The position numbers and the translations under genes are program-made. A stretch of 64,000 nucleotides of DNA from Mycolicibacterium arabiense (GTDB taxonomy: Bacteria > Actinomycetota > Actinomycetes > Mycobacteriales > Mycobacteriaceae), in contig NZ_AP022593.1 in NCBI RefSeq assembly GCF_010731815.2, positions 310,001-374,000 of the forward strand, written 5' to 3'. Positions 52,800 to 61,424 of the stretch are shown here, one piece after another; positions within the stretch are counted from its first letter, which is position 1, and every line of letters begins with the position of its first letter. A model generated the notes under the pieces. That model had not been told where the DNA came from. It saw nothing but the letters and a program-made list of their open reading frames with translations, and searched no databases.

Positions 52800-53219
52800 T
52801 CACGCGGGCGTGAACGTGAACCGCGTCTCCCCCACCGGACCGGTGGTACCGCAGGGGTTGGGGCCGTTGAGCGTGGCGAGGCCGTTCGTACCGTCGAGGT
52901 CGAAGGTGTTTCTGATGAACACGTCGACCGGGCGACCGTCCGGGCAGAACGCGCCACCAGGAACGAACTGGTCGAGCACGTACTGATTGCCCTGGACGTG
53001 CGCCTGACCCTGGTCGGTATTCGACGTGAGGTTGAGGATCGAGATGCACCCGGGGCCACAGTTCGTCACCCGCATCAGGTTCTCGGTGACGATCCCGTTG
53101 GCCATGACACTGCGGTGTTGGTAGTTGCCCGGAGCGAGATCCGCGTTGGCGGGCGCAGCCAGTCCGAGGCCGACGGCGGCGCAGCCCGTCGCGATCGCGC
53201 CGATGATCATGTTCTTCAT
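52800..53219 (-). CDS. Secreted protein of unknown function with four cysteines
   Basis: The protein has 139 residues. A signal peptide (MKNMIIGAIATGCAAVGLGLAAP, cleavage likely after ANA) precedes a beta-rich mature domain with a close pair of Cys (VTNCGPGCISILN) and two later ones (AFCPDGR, NPCGTTGP), enough for two disulfides. The layout resembles small exported mycobacterial proteins of unknown role. It ends one base after the short frame downstream of cyp144, on the opposite strand. Confidence 0.75.
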   Translation of the reverse strand: MKNMIIGAIATGCAAVGLGLAAPANADLAPGNYQHRSVMANGIVTENLMRVTNCGPGCISILNLTSNTDQGQAHVQGNQYVLDQFVPGGAFCPDGRPVDVFIRNTFDLDGTNGLATLNGPNPCGTTGPVGETRFTFTPA

Positions 53220-53362
53220 GGCGTCGAGTGAATACCGTCCAAGTGCCTACCGATCCCAATTTCGCAGAACCGACCCGCCTTGATCAGAAGGCGCCACGTC
53301 GCACGAAGAAGCCGTCAACGTGCGGGCTTGCCAGCTGCGGAGATGTCCGTTAGGGATGAGGC

Positions 53363-54202
53363 ATGGCAGACCAATCGGCGGAACTCGGTTCGTTCTTACG
53401 AGCGAGGCGCCAAGCGGTGACGCCGGAGGACGCCGGCCTCGTACCGGGCGACGGGCGGCGGGTTCGTGGCCTCCGTCGAGAAGAGCTGGCTCTCCTTGCC
53501 GGGTTGAGCACCGATTACTACCGACGGCTTGAACAGGGGCGGGAACACCGACCGTCGCTGCAAGTGCTTCGTGCGCTCGCACGAGCACTGCGACTCGACG
53601 CGCCCGCGACTGCCTACCTCGTCTCCCTCGTCCATCCCCTCCCCCTCGCGATGCCGACTCACGCCACCACGGTCTCGGCGGGAGTCCGGCTGCTCCTCGA
53701 TTCCGGCTTGCGCGTACCGGCAATCGTCGTCGACATAGGCCTCAACATCCTCGGAATCAACGCGGCTGGTCGCGCGATGTACAGCGGCTTCGGCGACACC
53801 GAGAACCTTGCCCGCATGGTGTTCCTCGACCCTGCCGCCAGAGATTTCTACACGAACTGGCACCAGGTGGCCACTCAGATCGTCGGCAACCTCCGTTCAG
53901 GCCTGACACGATTCCCGAATGACGACCGCGTCGCCGAGGTGGTCGATGACATCTCTGCTCGCACTTCGGTATTCGTCGAATTGTGGGCGACCCACGATGT
54001 GCGTCCGCGCACCAGCGAGGACAAGGTGTTCAATCATCCGCAGGTTGGCGAGCTACACCTGCACTTCGAGGCGCTCGAGGTAGCCGGTGCGCCTGACCAG
54101 CGGCTGTTCGTCTACTGTCCGCTCGAGAACGGACCGTCTCCCGACGCCGTCGCCTTGCTGGAATCGCTGGCAACGGAGCCCGCGTCGGCGGCGATCAATT
54201 GA
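53363..54202 (+). CDS. XRE-family regulator with MmyB-like ligand-binding domain
   Basis: The protein has 279 residues. The N-terminal helix-turn-helix (ELGSFLRARRQAVTPEDAGL, then VRGLRREELALLAGLSTDYYRRLEQGR) is followed from about residue 105 by a PAS-like domain of the MmyB type, recognisable by MYSGFGDTENLARMVFLDPAARDFYTNW and FNHPQVGELHLHFEALEV. In actinomycetes such regulators often bind fatty-acid-like ligands and control adjacent short-chain or aldo-keto reductases. Its last 8 bp overlap the convergent aldo-keto reductase gene, which may be its target. Confidence 0.9.
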   Translation: MADQSAELGSFLRARRQAVTPEDAGLVPGDGRRVRGLRREELALLAGLSTDYYRRLEQGREHRPSLQVLRALARALRLDAPATAYLVSLVHPLPLAMPTHATTVSAGVRLLLDSGLRVPAIVVDIGLNILGINAAGRAMYSGFGDTENLARMVFLDPAARDFYTNWHQVATQIVGNLRSGLTRFPNDDRVAEVVDDISARTSVFVELWATHDVRPRTSEDKVFNHPQVGELHLHFEALEVAGAPDQRLFVYCPLENGPSPDAVALLESLATEPASAAIN

Positions 54203-55088
54203 CAGCCACCGTGAGCTGTTCGAGCTGATCCGGTGTCAACCGAATGTCCGCGGCGGCCACGTTCTCTTCCAGATGCGTGCGGCGCGACGTGCCGGGGATG
54301 GGAAGCATCGCCGGTGAAAGGTGCAACAACCAGGCGATCGCCACCTGACCCACGGTGCACTGGTGCGCCCGGGCAACGTCTGCAAGCGCTTGGTGGGCCG
54401 AGGCGAGACCGCCCTGCGCCACCGGCGCCCACGGAATGAACGCGAGCCCATCGCGCTCGCACACCTCCAACATGTCGTTGGCGCTCCGGTCGATGACGTT
54501 GAACCGACTTTGCACACTGACGATGTCGGCGATCTGCCGTGCCTCGTCGAGCTGTGCGACCGTGCATTGCGACATGCCGATCTCGCGGATCTTCCCCTCA
54601 TCCTGAAGCGCCTTGAGTTCACCAATTTGGTCTGCCAACGGCACTTTCGGATCCACCCGATGTAGCTGCAACAGATCGATCTGATCGACCCCCAAGCGGC
54701 GCATGCTCATCAGTACCTGCTGTCGGAGGTATTCGGGTCGTCCGACCGGTGGCCACGCCGCCGGCCCGAGGCGTTTCGGCCCGTCGTCAGTGTCGATGAC
54801 ATCGGGTCCGTTTCGGGTCAAGCCTGCCTTGGTCGCGATCACGATGTCGTCGGGGTAGGGATGCAGCGCCTCATGCAGGATCTGTTCGGCGACGTGCGGA
54901 CCGTAGGAGTCGGCCGTGTCGATGAACTGCACGCCGAGGTCAACCGCCCGACGGGCCACGGCGATGCACTCGTCCCGGTCCTGGGGCTCACCCCAGATCC
55001 CGCGGCCCGTGAATCTCATCGAACCGAAACCCAAGCGCGACACCGTCTTACCGGCAATACTGATCGTCTGCGGCTCCACGTTCACCAT
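54195..55088 (-). CDS. Aldo-keto reductase
   Basis: The protein has 297 residues from ATG 55088, chosen because GGAGG lies upstream at the right distance and inside the alternative start at 55103. The catalytic tetrad is complete: Asp 57 and Tyr 62 (DTADSYG), Lys 87 (IATKAGL) and His 143 (LQLHRVD). IPIPGTSR-type residues near the end (MLPIPGTSRRTHLEEN) bind NADPH phosphate. The enzyme reduces aldehydes or ketones with NADPH. It is convergent with the MmyB-type regulator. Confidence 0.9.
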   Translation of the reverse strand: MVNVEPQTISIAGKTVSRLGFGSMRFTGRGIWGEPQDRDECIAVARRAVDLGVQFIDTADSYGPHVAEQILHEALHPYPDDIVIATKAGLTRNGPDVIDTDDGPKRLGPAAWPPVGRPEYLRQQVLMSMRRLGVDQIDLLQLHRVDPKVPLADQIGELKALQDEGKIREIGMSQCTVAQLDEARQIADIVSVQSRFNVIDRSANDMLEVCERDGLAFIPWAPVAQGGLASAHQALADVARAHQCTVGQVAIAWLLHLSPAMLPIPGTSRRTHLEENVAAADIRLTPDQLEQLTVAVN

Positions 55089-55237
55089 TGCGACTACCTC
55101 CACTTCACTGCGTTTCCATTGTCGTGTGCGGTCCCCCGTGCTGTCGGGGACGTCAGGGCCACCGCGACCACGTTAAGTGGCCTTCGGCGCGCTCAGGGGG
55201 GAGAAATACACCCCCTTTAGTTCGGGGCTCGCAATCG

Positions 55238-56146
55238 CTAAGCGGTTGCGCCGCGAGCGGCCGCGTCGAATTCGCAGAACATCTTGACGAAGTACTCTGG
55301 CTGCTCCTCAGCCACCCAGTGGCCGCAGTCCGGGACGAGGTGATCCGTCACCGAATCGGCGATCTCTTCACACATCGCCCGGAAGTTGCTGGCGAGCGGC
55401 CCGGAAGCACCTCCCGAAGCCAACACCGGGATGGTGAGCTTGCCATGTCGATGCAGCGCGGCGCGATTGTCGTCGGCGTCGCGGTCGAGTTCCCGATACA
55501 CCTCGCACATCGCGCGCATGGCTCCTGGTGCTTCGTAGGCGCGGGCATAGACGTCGAGGTCGTGATTGGAGATCGCATCCGGTTGGTAGGTCAAGTCGTC
55601 GAAGAACCGGTTGACGTACCAACGCTCACGTCCATGCACGAGGTACACCGCGACGTCCGGGTTCGCATGAAAGGAGAACTGCCACGCTGACTTCTGAGCC
55701 ACGCGCCATTCGTAGTAGGCAGTGCCCGGCAGCGGAGCCTCCATGAAGGTGACGCTCACGGTGTCATCGCGGTACCGCAGCGCGAAACTCAGAGCCAGCG
55801 TCGACCCGAGGTCATGGCCGACGAGCGAGATGGGCTCTGCCACGCCCAGGGTCTCGCGCACCAGACTGTGGACGTCACCGGCCATGGTCCACTTGTCGTA
55901 CCCGTCACGGGGTTTGTCAGACGCGCCGGCGCCGCGATAGTCGGGCATGATCACCCGATAGCCGGCGGCAGCCAGTGGCATCATGACCTTGCGCCACTCG
56001 TATCGCGTCTGGGGGGCGCCGTGGAGAAGCACGACGGTCTTGGTGGGTTCGGGTGGAGTGACGACCGTATAGCCGAGGCGAACCGTCTGATCCGGGTCGA
56101 CCCAGGCCCGACCGTGGTGGACGTCGACGTCGCGCGCTGTGGTCAT
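55238..56146 (-). CDS. Alpha/beta hydrolase, epoxide-hydrolase-like
   Basis: The protein has 302 residues. LLHGAPQTRYEW (HGxP oxyanion element at 42), VGHDLGSTLALS with nucleophile Asp 112, and CGHWVAEEQPEYF with His 276 give the Asp-His pair of epoxide hydrolases and dehalogenases. The cap region contains Tyr-rich segments (TYQPDAISNHDLDVYARAY) that could supply the Tyr acids. It may open epoxides or cleave a related bond in a small molecule. Same strand as the aldo-keto reductase, with a 149-bp gap that holds a G-run/C-run inverted repeat. Confidence 0.85.
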   Translation of the reverse strand: MTTARDVDVHHGRAWVDPDQTVRLGYTVVTPPEPTKTVVLLHGAPQTRYEWRKVMMPLAAAGYRVIMPDYRGAGASDKPRDGYDKWTMAGDVHSLVRETLGVAEPISLVGHDLGSTLALSFALRYRDDTVSVTFMEAPLPGTAYYEWRVAQKSAWQFSFHANPDVAVYLVHGRERWYVNRFFDDLTYQPDAISNHDLDVYARAYEAPGAMRAMCEVYRELDRDADDNRAALHRHGKLTIPVLASGGASGPLASNFRAMCEEIADSVTDHLVPDCGHWVAEEQPEYFVKMFCEFDAAARGATA

Positions 56147-56289
56147 GATCTTTCGCCTTTCCGTGGGGCAAGCCCATCGGTCACGAGTGTCGTCGCAACG
56201 TCCCCACCAAAGGGGGGCACGAGTCGGCCCCCCGGACCACTGGGCGCGGCATTATCGTGAACCGGCGGTGAGAGACAGGACGAATCTCG

Positions 56290-56928
56290 ATGACAGTAAA
56301 CGCTGACTGGACGGTCTTTCCTCGCGTGCGGCTGGGGAAGCTCGAGTTCGGTATGTCTCCGGCGCAGGTGGACGCGCTGTCCGATGTGTACGGCGCCATT
56401 ACCGGGCGGGCCCATGATCGAATCCCCGATGACCTTCTGCACGACACGCTGGAAACGTTCGGCTATGCAATGAGCGAAGAGGATAAGCAGGCGCTCATTG
56501 CCGCGTATGCAGACATCGGCCCTTCCACAGACAGCGTGACCGAGGTCCGCGGCAATCCTGGTCTGGTTCTGCGTTACGAGGCCGACCGCCTCGTCGAGAT
56601 CATGCCGGCAATGAAGCAGCGCCCGCTGTTCGTTGGTGGCAGCGACATATTCTCACTGCGCGCGCTAGAGCCAATGGCGTTGCTGGAGCGGCTCAATGAG
56701 AGTCCCGGACGCTACGCCGACACCGAAGCGGCGTTCGACAACCTCGCCATCTCACTGGAGGGGTTCTGCGTCACCGACCCGGATGCCGGCGTGCGCACCC
56801 TGGACGAAGCTGACGAGCGTTTTCAAGAACGCACTGTTACGTTGCGGCCGAGGCCTTATCTACCTGAAGGCGAGATGGATCGGTTCGTCCTGCATTCGGT
56901 AACCGGCCGTACCCGACAGGAACAATGA
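56290..56928 (+). CDS. Conserved hypothetical protein
   Basis: The protein has 212 residues. VRLGKLEFGMSPAQVDALSDVYG near the start is reminiscent of small cytoplasmic proteins whose fold repeats a GLxFGMSxxEV unit, some of which act as immunity or accessory proteins; I cannot confirm membership. It has no signal peptide, membrane segment or cysteine-rich motif. It starts 144 bp after the hydrolase start, divergently. Function unknown. Confidence 0.6.
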   Translation: MTVNADWTVFPRVRLGKLEFGMSPAQVDALSDVYGAITGRAHDRIPDDLLHDTLETFGYAMSEEDKQALIAAYADIGPSTDSVTEVRGNPGLVLRYEADRLVEIMPAMKQRPLFVGGSDIFSLRALEPMALLERLNESPGRYADTEAAFDNLAISLEGFCVTDPDAGVRTLDEADERFQERTVTLRPRPYLPEGEMDRFVLHSVTGRTRQEQ

Positions 56929-56958
56929 GCCGGGAAGATCGCGGATGGTCCTGACTGG

Positions 56959-57123
56959 TGAGTTGCGCAAACCACTGTGCGACCAAGGGGAGGTTATCCC
57001 CCACCAGAATCGGGGATAACCCCGGCGACACGGGCTCTCGTGAGCAGCATGCTAGTGGTCATGGCACTGGGTGGCGTGGTGAGTTGCGCGACCACTGTGC
57101 GACGAAGTGGGGGCCTATCCCCC
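56959..57123 (+). promoter_or_regulatory. Duplicated leader with strong inverted repeat before the four-gene operon
   Basis: A 44-bp segment (TGAGTTGCGC, CCACTGTGCGAC, then a G run and TATCCCCC) occurs at 56959-57002 and, slightly changed, at 57080-57123. The first copy ends in an inverted repeat: GGTTATCCCC (56992-57001), ten bases, GGGGATAACC (57012-57021). The second ends directly at the GTG start 57124. The C-run/G-run palindrome with flanking TA resembles CsoR/RcnR-type metal operators, which is an inference. Confidence 0.55.
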
Positions 57124-58494
57124 GTGACACCAATACTCTTGATCGGCCTGCTGGTGGTCATGACCGTCGGTGTGCCTGCGGCGCGGGCCGACGGAATCGG
57201 ATCGGACGCGGACGTGCACGTCGCCCAGTCGCTAGGCGGTCGCGAATTGACGGTCACGATCCGGCGAGTCGGCCCGGTCCTCGGGCCACTGCACGTCGAC
57301 GTCGTCACGCATCACGGCGATCCTCCGGGCGCACTGCAACTCACCGCCTCGGCACCGGGGGCCACGACCAGTAGAGGGCAGGTAAGGCTCGGCACGCCCG
57401 GAATCCATTCGGCGACACTGAACGTCGACAGGGCCGGGCCGTGGGAACTGATCGTGGACGACGGCCACACTGCGGCGCGGATCCCGTTTCTGGTTCCTGC
57501 ACAGGTGATTCCGCCGTGGAAGAAGGCCAGTGACTACGGCTTCTTCGCCGCGGGCGCGCTGCTGATCGTCGCGCTGGCAGCGACATTGCGCACGCGCCGC
57601 AACTGGATGGCGCTAGTCCCGGCGACCGGCATGATGGTTGCGCTGACCGTGGCCGTCACCGGCGCGACGCTGTCGGCGTACTCCCCTCCGCCCCCGCAGC
57701 CGGGCCAGGACCTCGACCCGACCCTCGAGAACGTTCGCGATCCCTACGCGCGTGTTGCGGCCAATTCCCAGAATCCAGTCGACTATTCGCGGCCGCCGGT
57801 GAACATGTCGGTGTCCGCTAGCCAGGCCACGCTGCGTCTGAACCTCACCGACTCCTCCACCGGGCGACCCGCCGACGACCTGCTGATTCACCATGGCGCG
57901 CTGATCCATCTCATCGTCGTCTCACCTGGGGGCACCATGTCGCACGTGCATCCCGTCCGCGTCGCGCCGGGACGGTACGAGGCAAAACTCGACACCAGAG
58001 AACGCGGGACATACGCGATGTCCGCCGAGATCGCCAGGCGTGGTGGCGGAGTGCAACTGCTACGTGGCTCGGTCGACGGGCAATCCTCTACTGCACCGCC
58101 GACCGCGGCGCCACCCTCGCAGGGCCAGATCACCGCGACCGTGGCGCCGGCGGGCATCCCGAGCACCATCCGGGCAAGGTTTGGGGACACCCCCGATCTG
58201 CAGCCGTGGCTCGGGATGGTCGGACACATGATGGTCGTCGGCCCACTCCCCCACGGCCCCGACGTCGGCAAACACGCACTCATAGCGCCGGTCTGGTCTC
58301 ATGCGCACGCCATGGTGCCGCCCACGATCGGCGCCTCAGGCGGGCAGCCCGACGAAACGGTTGCCCGGTACGGGCCCGAGATCGACTTCACGTACTCGTT
58401 CGCACTGCCCGGACGATACAAGGTGTGGGTGCAGGCCGAACGCGACTACGCCATCCTCACGGCGCCAACCGAAATAGAGGTCCGCCTACCGTGA
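57124..58494 (+). CDS. Exported membrane protein with FixH/YtkA-like domains, first gene of operon
   Basis: The protein has 456 residues from GTG 57124; earlier in-frame starts (for example ATG 57052) would add a second hydrophobic stretch ending in a VVSC lipobox-like site. The signal sequence ends near AARA. An extracytoplasmic beta domain (LTVTIRRVGPVLGPLHVDVV, GPWELIVDDG) precedes two central helices (about 135-195) and a second exported part with His/Met-rich patches (HGALIHLIV, MSHVHPVRVAP, GHMMVVGPLPHGPDVGKH, WSHAHAMVPP). YtkA-like domains and His-Met clusters suggest metal handling, perhaps copper. This is not proven. Confidence 0.7.
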   Translation: MTPILLIGLLVVMTVGVPAARADGIGSDADVHVAQSLGGRELTVTIRRVGPVLGPLHVDVVTHHGDPPGALQLTASAPGATTSRGQVRLGTPGIHSATLNVDRAGPWELIVDDGHTAARIPFLVPAQVIPPWKKASDYGFFAAGALLIVALAATLRTRRNWMALVPATGMMVALTVAVTGATLSAYSPPPPQPGQDLDPTLENVRDPYARVAANSQNPVDYSRPPVNMSVSASQATLRLNLTDSSTGRPADDLLIHHGALIHLIVVSPGGTMSHVHPVRVAPGRYEAKLDTRERGTYAMSAEIARRGGGVQLLRGSVDGQSSTAPPTAAPPSQGQITATVAPAGIPSTIRARFGDTPDLQPWLGMVGHMMVVGPLPHGPDVGKHALIAPVWSHAHAMVPPTIGASGGQPDETVARYGPEIDFTYSFALPGRYKVWVQAERDYAILTAPTEIEVRLP

Positions 58495-58898
58495 GTCGCC
58501 ACCGTCTCCTCGTCATCGCCGCGATCGCCGCCGTCGTCGTCGGTGCCGGAGTCTGGTTGCTGTGGCCGAAATCGACGGACGATGGCGCGGCCACCGCAAC
58601 GGCAGGACCGTACCGCGTGCAGCTGATCGGCGAGTCGCTGAAGGCCGGAATCAGCCCGGTCACCGTCGAGATAACCGGCAACGAAAGCCAGCCCCCTACA
58701 CCGGACTCGGTCAGCTTCGAACCCGCGATGCCTCAAATGGGTCATGCCACAACACCTGTGGCCACCGTGGCCCAGGGTGACGGCCGGTACCGCGCCGACG
58801 TCGATCTGTCCATGGCCGGGCAGTGGGACATCACGGTCCGCATCGCCGCCAGCGGCGCAGTGCATGAAGCAGTTCTGAGCGTCACCACCAACGGCTAG
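58491..58898 (+). CDS. Membrane-anchored FixH/YtkA-like protein
   Basis: The protein has 135 residues from GTG 58491, overlapping the previous stop (GTGA). One N-terminal membrane helix (LLVIAAIAAVVVGAGVWLLWP) anchors a small beta domain with SPVTVEITG, FEPAMPQMGHATTPV and MAGQWDITVRI, the FixH/YtkA pattern. The Met-His-rich PAMPQMGH loop is the usual conserved patch of this domain. It is the second gene of the coupled operon. Confidence 0.75.
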   Translation: MSRHRLLVIAAIAAVVVGAGVWLLWPKSTDDGAATATAGPYRVQLIGESLKAGISPVTVEITGNESQPPTPDSVSFEPAMPQMGHATTPVATVAQGDGRYRADVDLSMAGQWDITVRIAASGAVHEAVLSVTTNG

Positions 58899-58912
58899 GA
58901 AGGCCCACCGCC

Positions 58913-60013
58913 ATGACGAAGACCGATTCGCGCGCCAAGATTCCGGCGTTCGTCATGCTCGCAGGCACCCTGATTTCGCTGTCGGGGTTGACCTGGGACA
59001 TCGACTGGCACCTCGACGTCGGGCCGGATAGCTTCTTCACGCTGCCGCATCTGTTCATCTACTCCGGCGGCGCGATCGCCGGGTTGACCAGCTTGGCGAT
59101 GGTGCTGCGGGCCACCGCCGCACAGCGCAATGGCGAGGACCCCGATCCGACCGTCGGCGGTCGCTCGTTCAAGGTCCTCGGCGCGTTCGCCGCGCCCATC
59201 GGCTATCTGGTCGCGGGCATCGCCGCGGCCTCGTTCCTGCTCTACGGGCTGTACGACGAGTGGTGGCACGGCCTGTACGGATTCGACGTGACCGTCGCGT
59301 CGCCGCCCCACCAAGGGTGGCTGACGTCGATCTGCGTCACCATGATCGGCACGGCCATCGTCTTCGCCGCGGCTCGCGAACACCGCTGGGGCCGTTGGGG
59401 GTTCATGGTCGCCATCGCGGCGTTCGGGCAGTACGCCTCGATCCAGAGCGGCGCGCTGGCAGATCTCGACCTGAGCGCGTCCATCGATTGGGCCACCCTG
59501 ACCTGGCTGTCCATTCCGCTCGTCTGCGTGCTGCTCGGATCCCAAGTCGTGCCGCGCGGCGGAGCCATCGGCACCGGCCTGCTCACACTGGTACTCAACC
59601 TGGCGACCTGGTCGTTCGCCACCTGGGCAGTCGGCTGGTACGCCGACCTCCAGCACTTGGCGCTTCGCGACTTCGTCGAGTTGGGCTTCCCCATCGACAT
59701 GGTGCTGACCCCCGCCATCGTCTTCGTGTTCGGCGTCGTCGTCGAACTCCTGCTGCGATGGACGGGTTCGAGCGCCCGGCTGCTGGCCGCGTGCGGCGCG
59801 GCAGGTGCGGTAGCGATCATCTGGCTGCTCAGCTCGATGGAATCCGGGGGCGTCGACCTGGGTGGTGAGGACGGCGGCGGAGGCGCGGGCAGCATCCTGC
59901 TCACGTGCGTCGCCGGGGCGCTGCTCACCGGGGTGCTCGGTGGCGCAACGTGGCGACTCGGCCGGGCACTCCGTGCGTCGAACACGACGCCTTCCGTCGG
60001 CGCACCGGCATGA
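58913..60013 (+). CDS. Multi-spanning membrane protein with conserved His/Trp motifs
   Basis: The protein has 366 residues with nine to ten membrane segments. WDIDWHLDVGPDSFFTLPH near residue 28 and YDEWWHGLYGFDVTVASPPH near 120 place several His, Trp and acidic residues at membrane ends, suggesting metal or cofactor sites. I recognise no named family. It begins 14 bp after the FixH-like gene, and its stop overlaps the next ATG. It is probably the core membrane component of the operon's complex. Confidence 0.72.
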   Translation: MTKTDSRAKIPAFVMLAGTLISLSGLTWDIDWHLDVGPDSFFTLPHLFIYSGGAIAGLTSLAMVLRATAAQRNGEDPDPTVGGRSFKVLGAFAAPIGYLVAGIAAASFLLYGLYDEWWHGLYGFDVTVASPPHQGWLTSICVTMIGTAIVFAAAREHRWGRWGFMVAIAAFGQYASIQSGALADLDLSASIDWATLTWLSIPLVCVLLGSQVVPRGGAIGTGLLTLVLNLATWSFATWAVGWYADLQHLALRDFVELGFPIDMVLTPAIVFVFGVVVELLLRWTGSSARLLAACGAAGAVAIIWLLSSMESGGVDLGGEDGGGGAGSILLTCVAGALLTGVLGGATWRLGRALRASNTTPSVGAPA

Positions 60014-60558
60014 CCATCCACAGCAGGTTGCGAGCGCTGGTCGCGACGCTGTGCACCGTCGCCGCGCTGTCGATCGGCGTGGCGCCGGCCGCGGCCGCCG
60101 ATCCACTGGACTACGTCGTGCACACCGAGCGCGTCCAGGTCGGCCCCTACCCGGTGACGGTCGGTTTCACCGTGTGGCCGCTGCGCGCCATGCAGTCGTT
60201 GGATTTCACGTTCGAACCGGACGGCGGAATCGCCGACAAGTCCGGCACCATCGCGGCGATCGCTCCCGACGGCTGGGGCGACGCAGATCGTCTGTCCCGG
60301 CATCCCCGCAACCGCGACGTGTGGGGGCTTGACGTCGAGTCACTCACCTCCTCGGGGAGATGGACGCTGCGGTTCACGATCGACGGCCCCCAGGGTGAAG
60401 GCACAGGCGACCTGAGGGTCGACGTGCTCGAACAGCCGGGACCCCCGCTAGCGCTGAGCTGGCTCGTCGGACTGATCCCGCTGGCGCTGACGTTGGTGTT
60501 CTTCGCGGTGGTCTGGATCCGCACTGGTCCCCGCAGCATCGCCGACGCGAATTCCTAG
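60010..60558 (+). CDS. Exported FixH/CopC-like protein with C-terminal anchor
   Basis: The protein has 182 residues from ATG 60010, overlapping the previous stop (ATGA). A signal peptide (about residues 1-30, cleavage likely after AAAA) is followed by a beta domain (VGPYPVTVGFTVWPL, SGRWTLRFTIDGPQG) and a C-terminal helix (LVGLIPLALTLVFFAVVWI). This is the type I topology of the exported domains paired with CopD- or FixG-like proteins. It closes the four-gene operon. Confidence 0.72.
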   Translation: MTIHSRLRALVATLCTVAALSIGVAPAAAADPLDYVVHTERVQVGPYPVTVGFTVWPLRAMQSLDFTFEPDGGIADKSGTIAAIAPDGWGDADRLSRHPRNRDVWGLDVESLTSSGRWTLRFTIDGPQGEGTGDLRVDVLEQPGPPLALSWLVGLIPLALTLVFFAVVWIRTGPRSIADANS

Positions 60559-60623
60559 TGGTCCGTCTCAGCTCCGCGCATGGCTACGACATGAATCACG
60601 TTGGCTACCAACGTCATCTACGC

Positions 60624-60872
60624 TCAGCGGTAATACGGTTCAACCGTGCCACTGAGCTTGACGACCATGGGATTTCCGCGGCGATCCTTCGCGGTGGGGA
60701 CTTCGACACGCACCCAACCCTCGGCGACGTCGTATTCGACGACATTGGTCTTCTCGGCGCCATTGAAGCGAATGCCCACGTCGCGGAGGAGCACCTCCTC
60801 GCTATAGAAGGCGCTGCGCGGATCGACGGAGAGGTGGTTTGGTGGAACGTCTGCGTTCTGATCCTCGGACAT
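60624..60872 (-). CDS. DUF3297-family small protein
   Basis: The protein has 82 residues. PPNHLSVDPRSAFYSEEVLLRD, GIRFNGAEKTNVVEYDVAEGWVRV and the closing KLSGTVEPYYR are the full DUF3297 family pattern at normal length. The family is widespread, small and of unknown function (possibly DNA- or glutathione-related in name only). Monocistronic by appearance. Confidence 0.88.
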   Translation of the reverse strand: MSEDQNADVPPNHLSVDPRSAFYSEEVLLRDVGIRFNGAEKTNVVEYDVAEGWVRVEVPTAKDRRGNPMVVKLSGTVEPYYR

Positions 60873-60959
60873 GACGGCCTTCGTTTGGTGCGTTGAGTGC
60901 TGGGATGGTTCTCGGAGAATCTACGCGACCCCGGCGACGGTGTGCGCACGCGGACGCGG

Positions 60960-61262
60960 TCACAGCTTTCCGCGCCACGACAGGCTCTGCGCGTTCAGCT
61001 GACGCAGAAGCGGGTCGCCCTCGCGCATCACTCGTTCGGCGAGTGCAACGGCCTCGGTGAGCTGGTCGTCGTCGAGTTGGGTGAATGCCGGTGAGCGACG
61101 CCGGTCGAGCGCGTCGTACCAGCAGCCGCCGACGGCATGGTCGAGCAGGATCCGGCCGAAGCAATGATCCTTGGTCACGACCCAGCGGCCAGCCCGACCC
61201 CGCTGCGGCAGCTCGTGGCGCACCAACTCTCGGTAGCGAGCCAGCAACTGATCACGTGTCAC
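60960..61262 (-). CDS. Conserved actinobacterial protein of unknown function
   Basis: The protein has 100 residues from GTG 61262. RYRELVRHELPQRGRAGRW, VTKDHCFGRILLDHAVGGCWYDALD and LNAQSLSWRGKL are conserved in a family often annotated loosely as GCN5-related, but it is too short for a complete acetyltransferase fold. A Cys-His pair (DHCFGRI) and a Cys-Trp (GCWY) are the most conserved residues by eye. Same strand as the DUF3297 gene. Confidence 0.75.
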   Translation of the reverse strand: MTRDQLLARYRELVRHELPQRGRAGRWVVTKDHCFGRILLDHAVGGCWYDALDRRRSPAFTQLDDDQLTEAVALAERVMREGDPLLRQLNAQSLSWRGKL

Positions 61263-61359
61263 GCCTCAGCTATACCCGCCTGGACAATGGAACGCTTGAT
61301 CTGCCGAGCGACTGCGCCGTGCCTTCGAACGAGCTGGCCGTACACGGTGGAATCAAACA

Positions 61360-61371
61360 GGACTGTAGTCC
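61360..61371. promoter_or_regulatory. Palindrome GGACT-GT-AGTCC upstream of the NTF2-like gene
   Basis: GGACTGTAGTCC is a perfect 5-2-5 palindrome flanked by AAACA and GTTTG, 54 bp before ATG 61425. It has the form of a TetR operator. No regulator gene is adjacent. Confidence 0.45.
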
Positions 61372-61424
61372 GTTTGTTTCGGAGTCGTGTCGAGCAGGTC
61401 GGCACCAGAGACGGATTGGCGACC

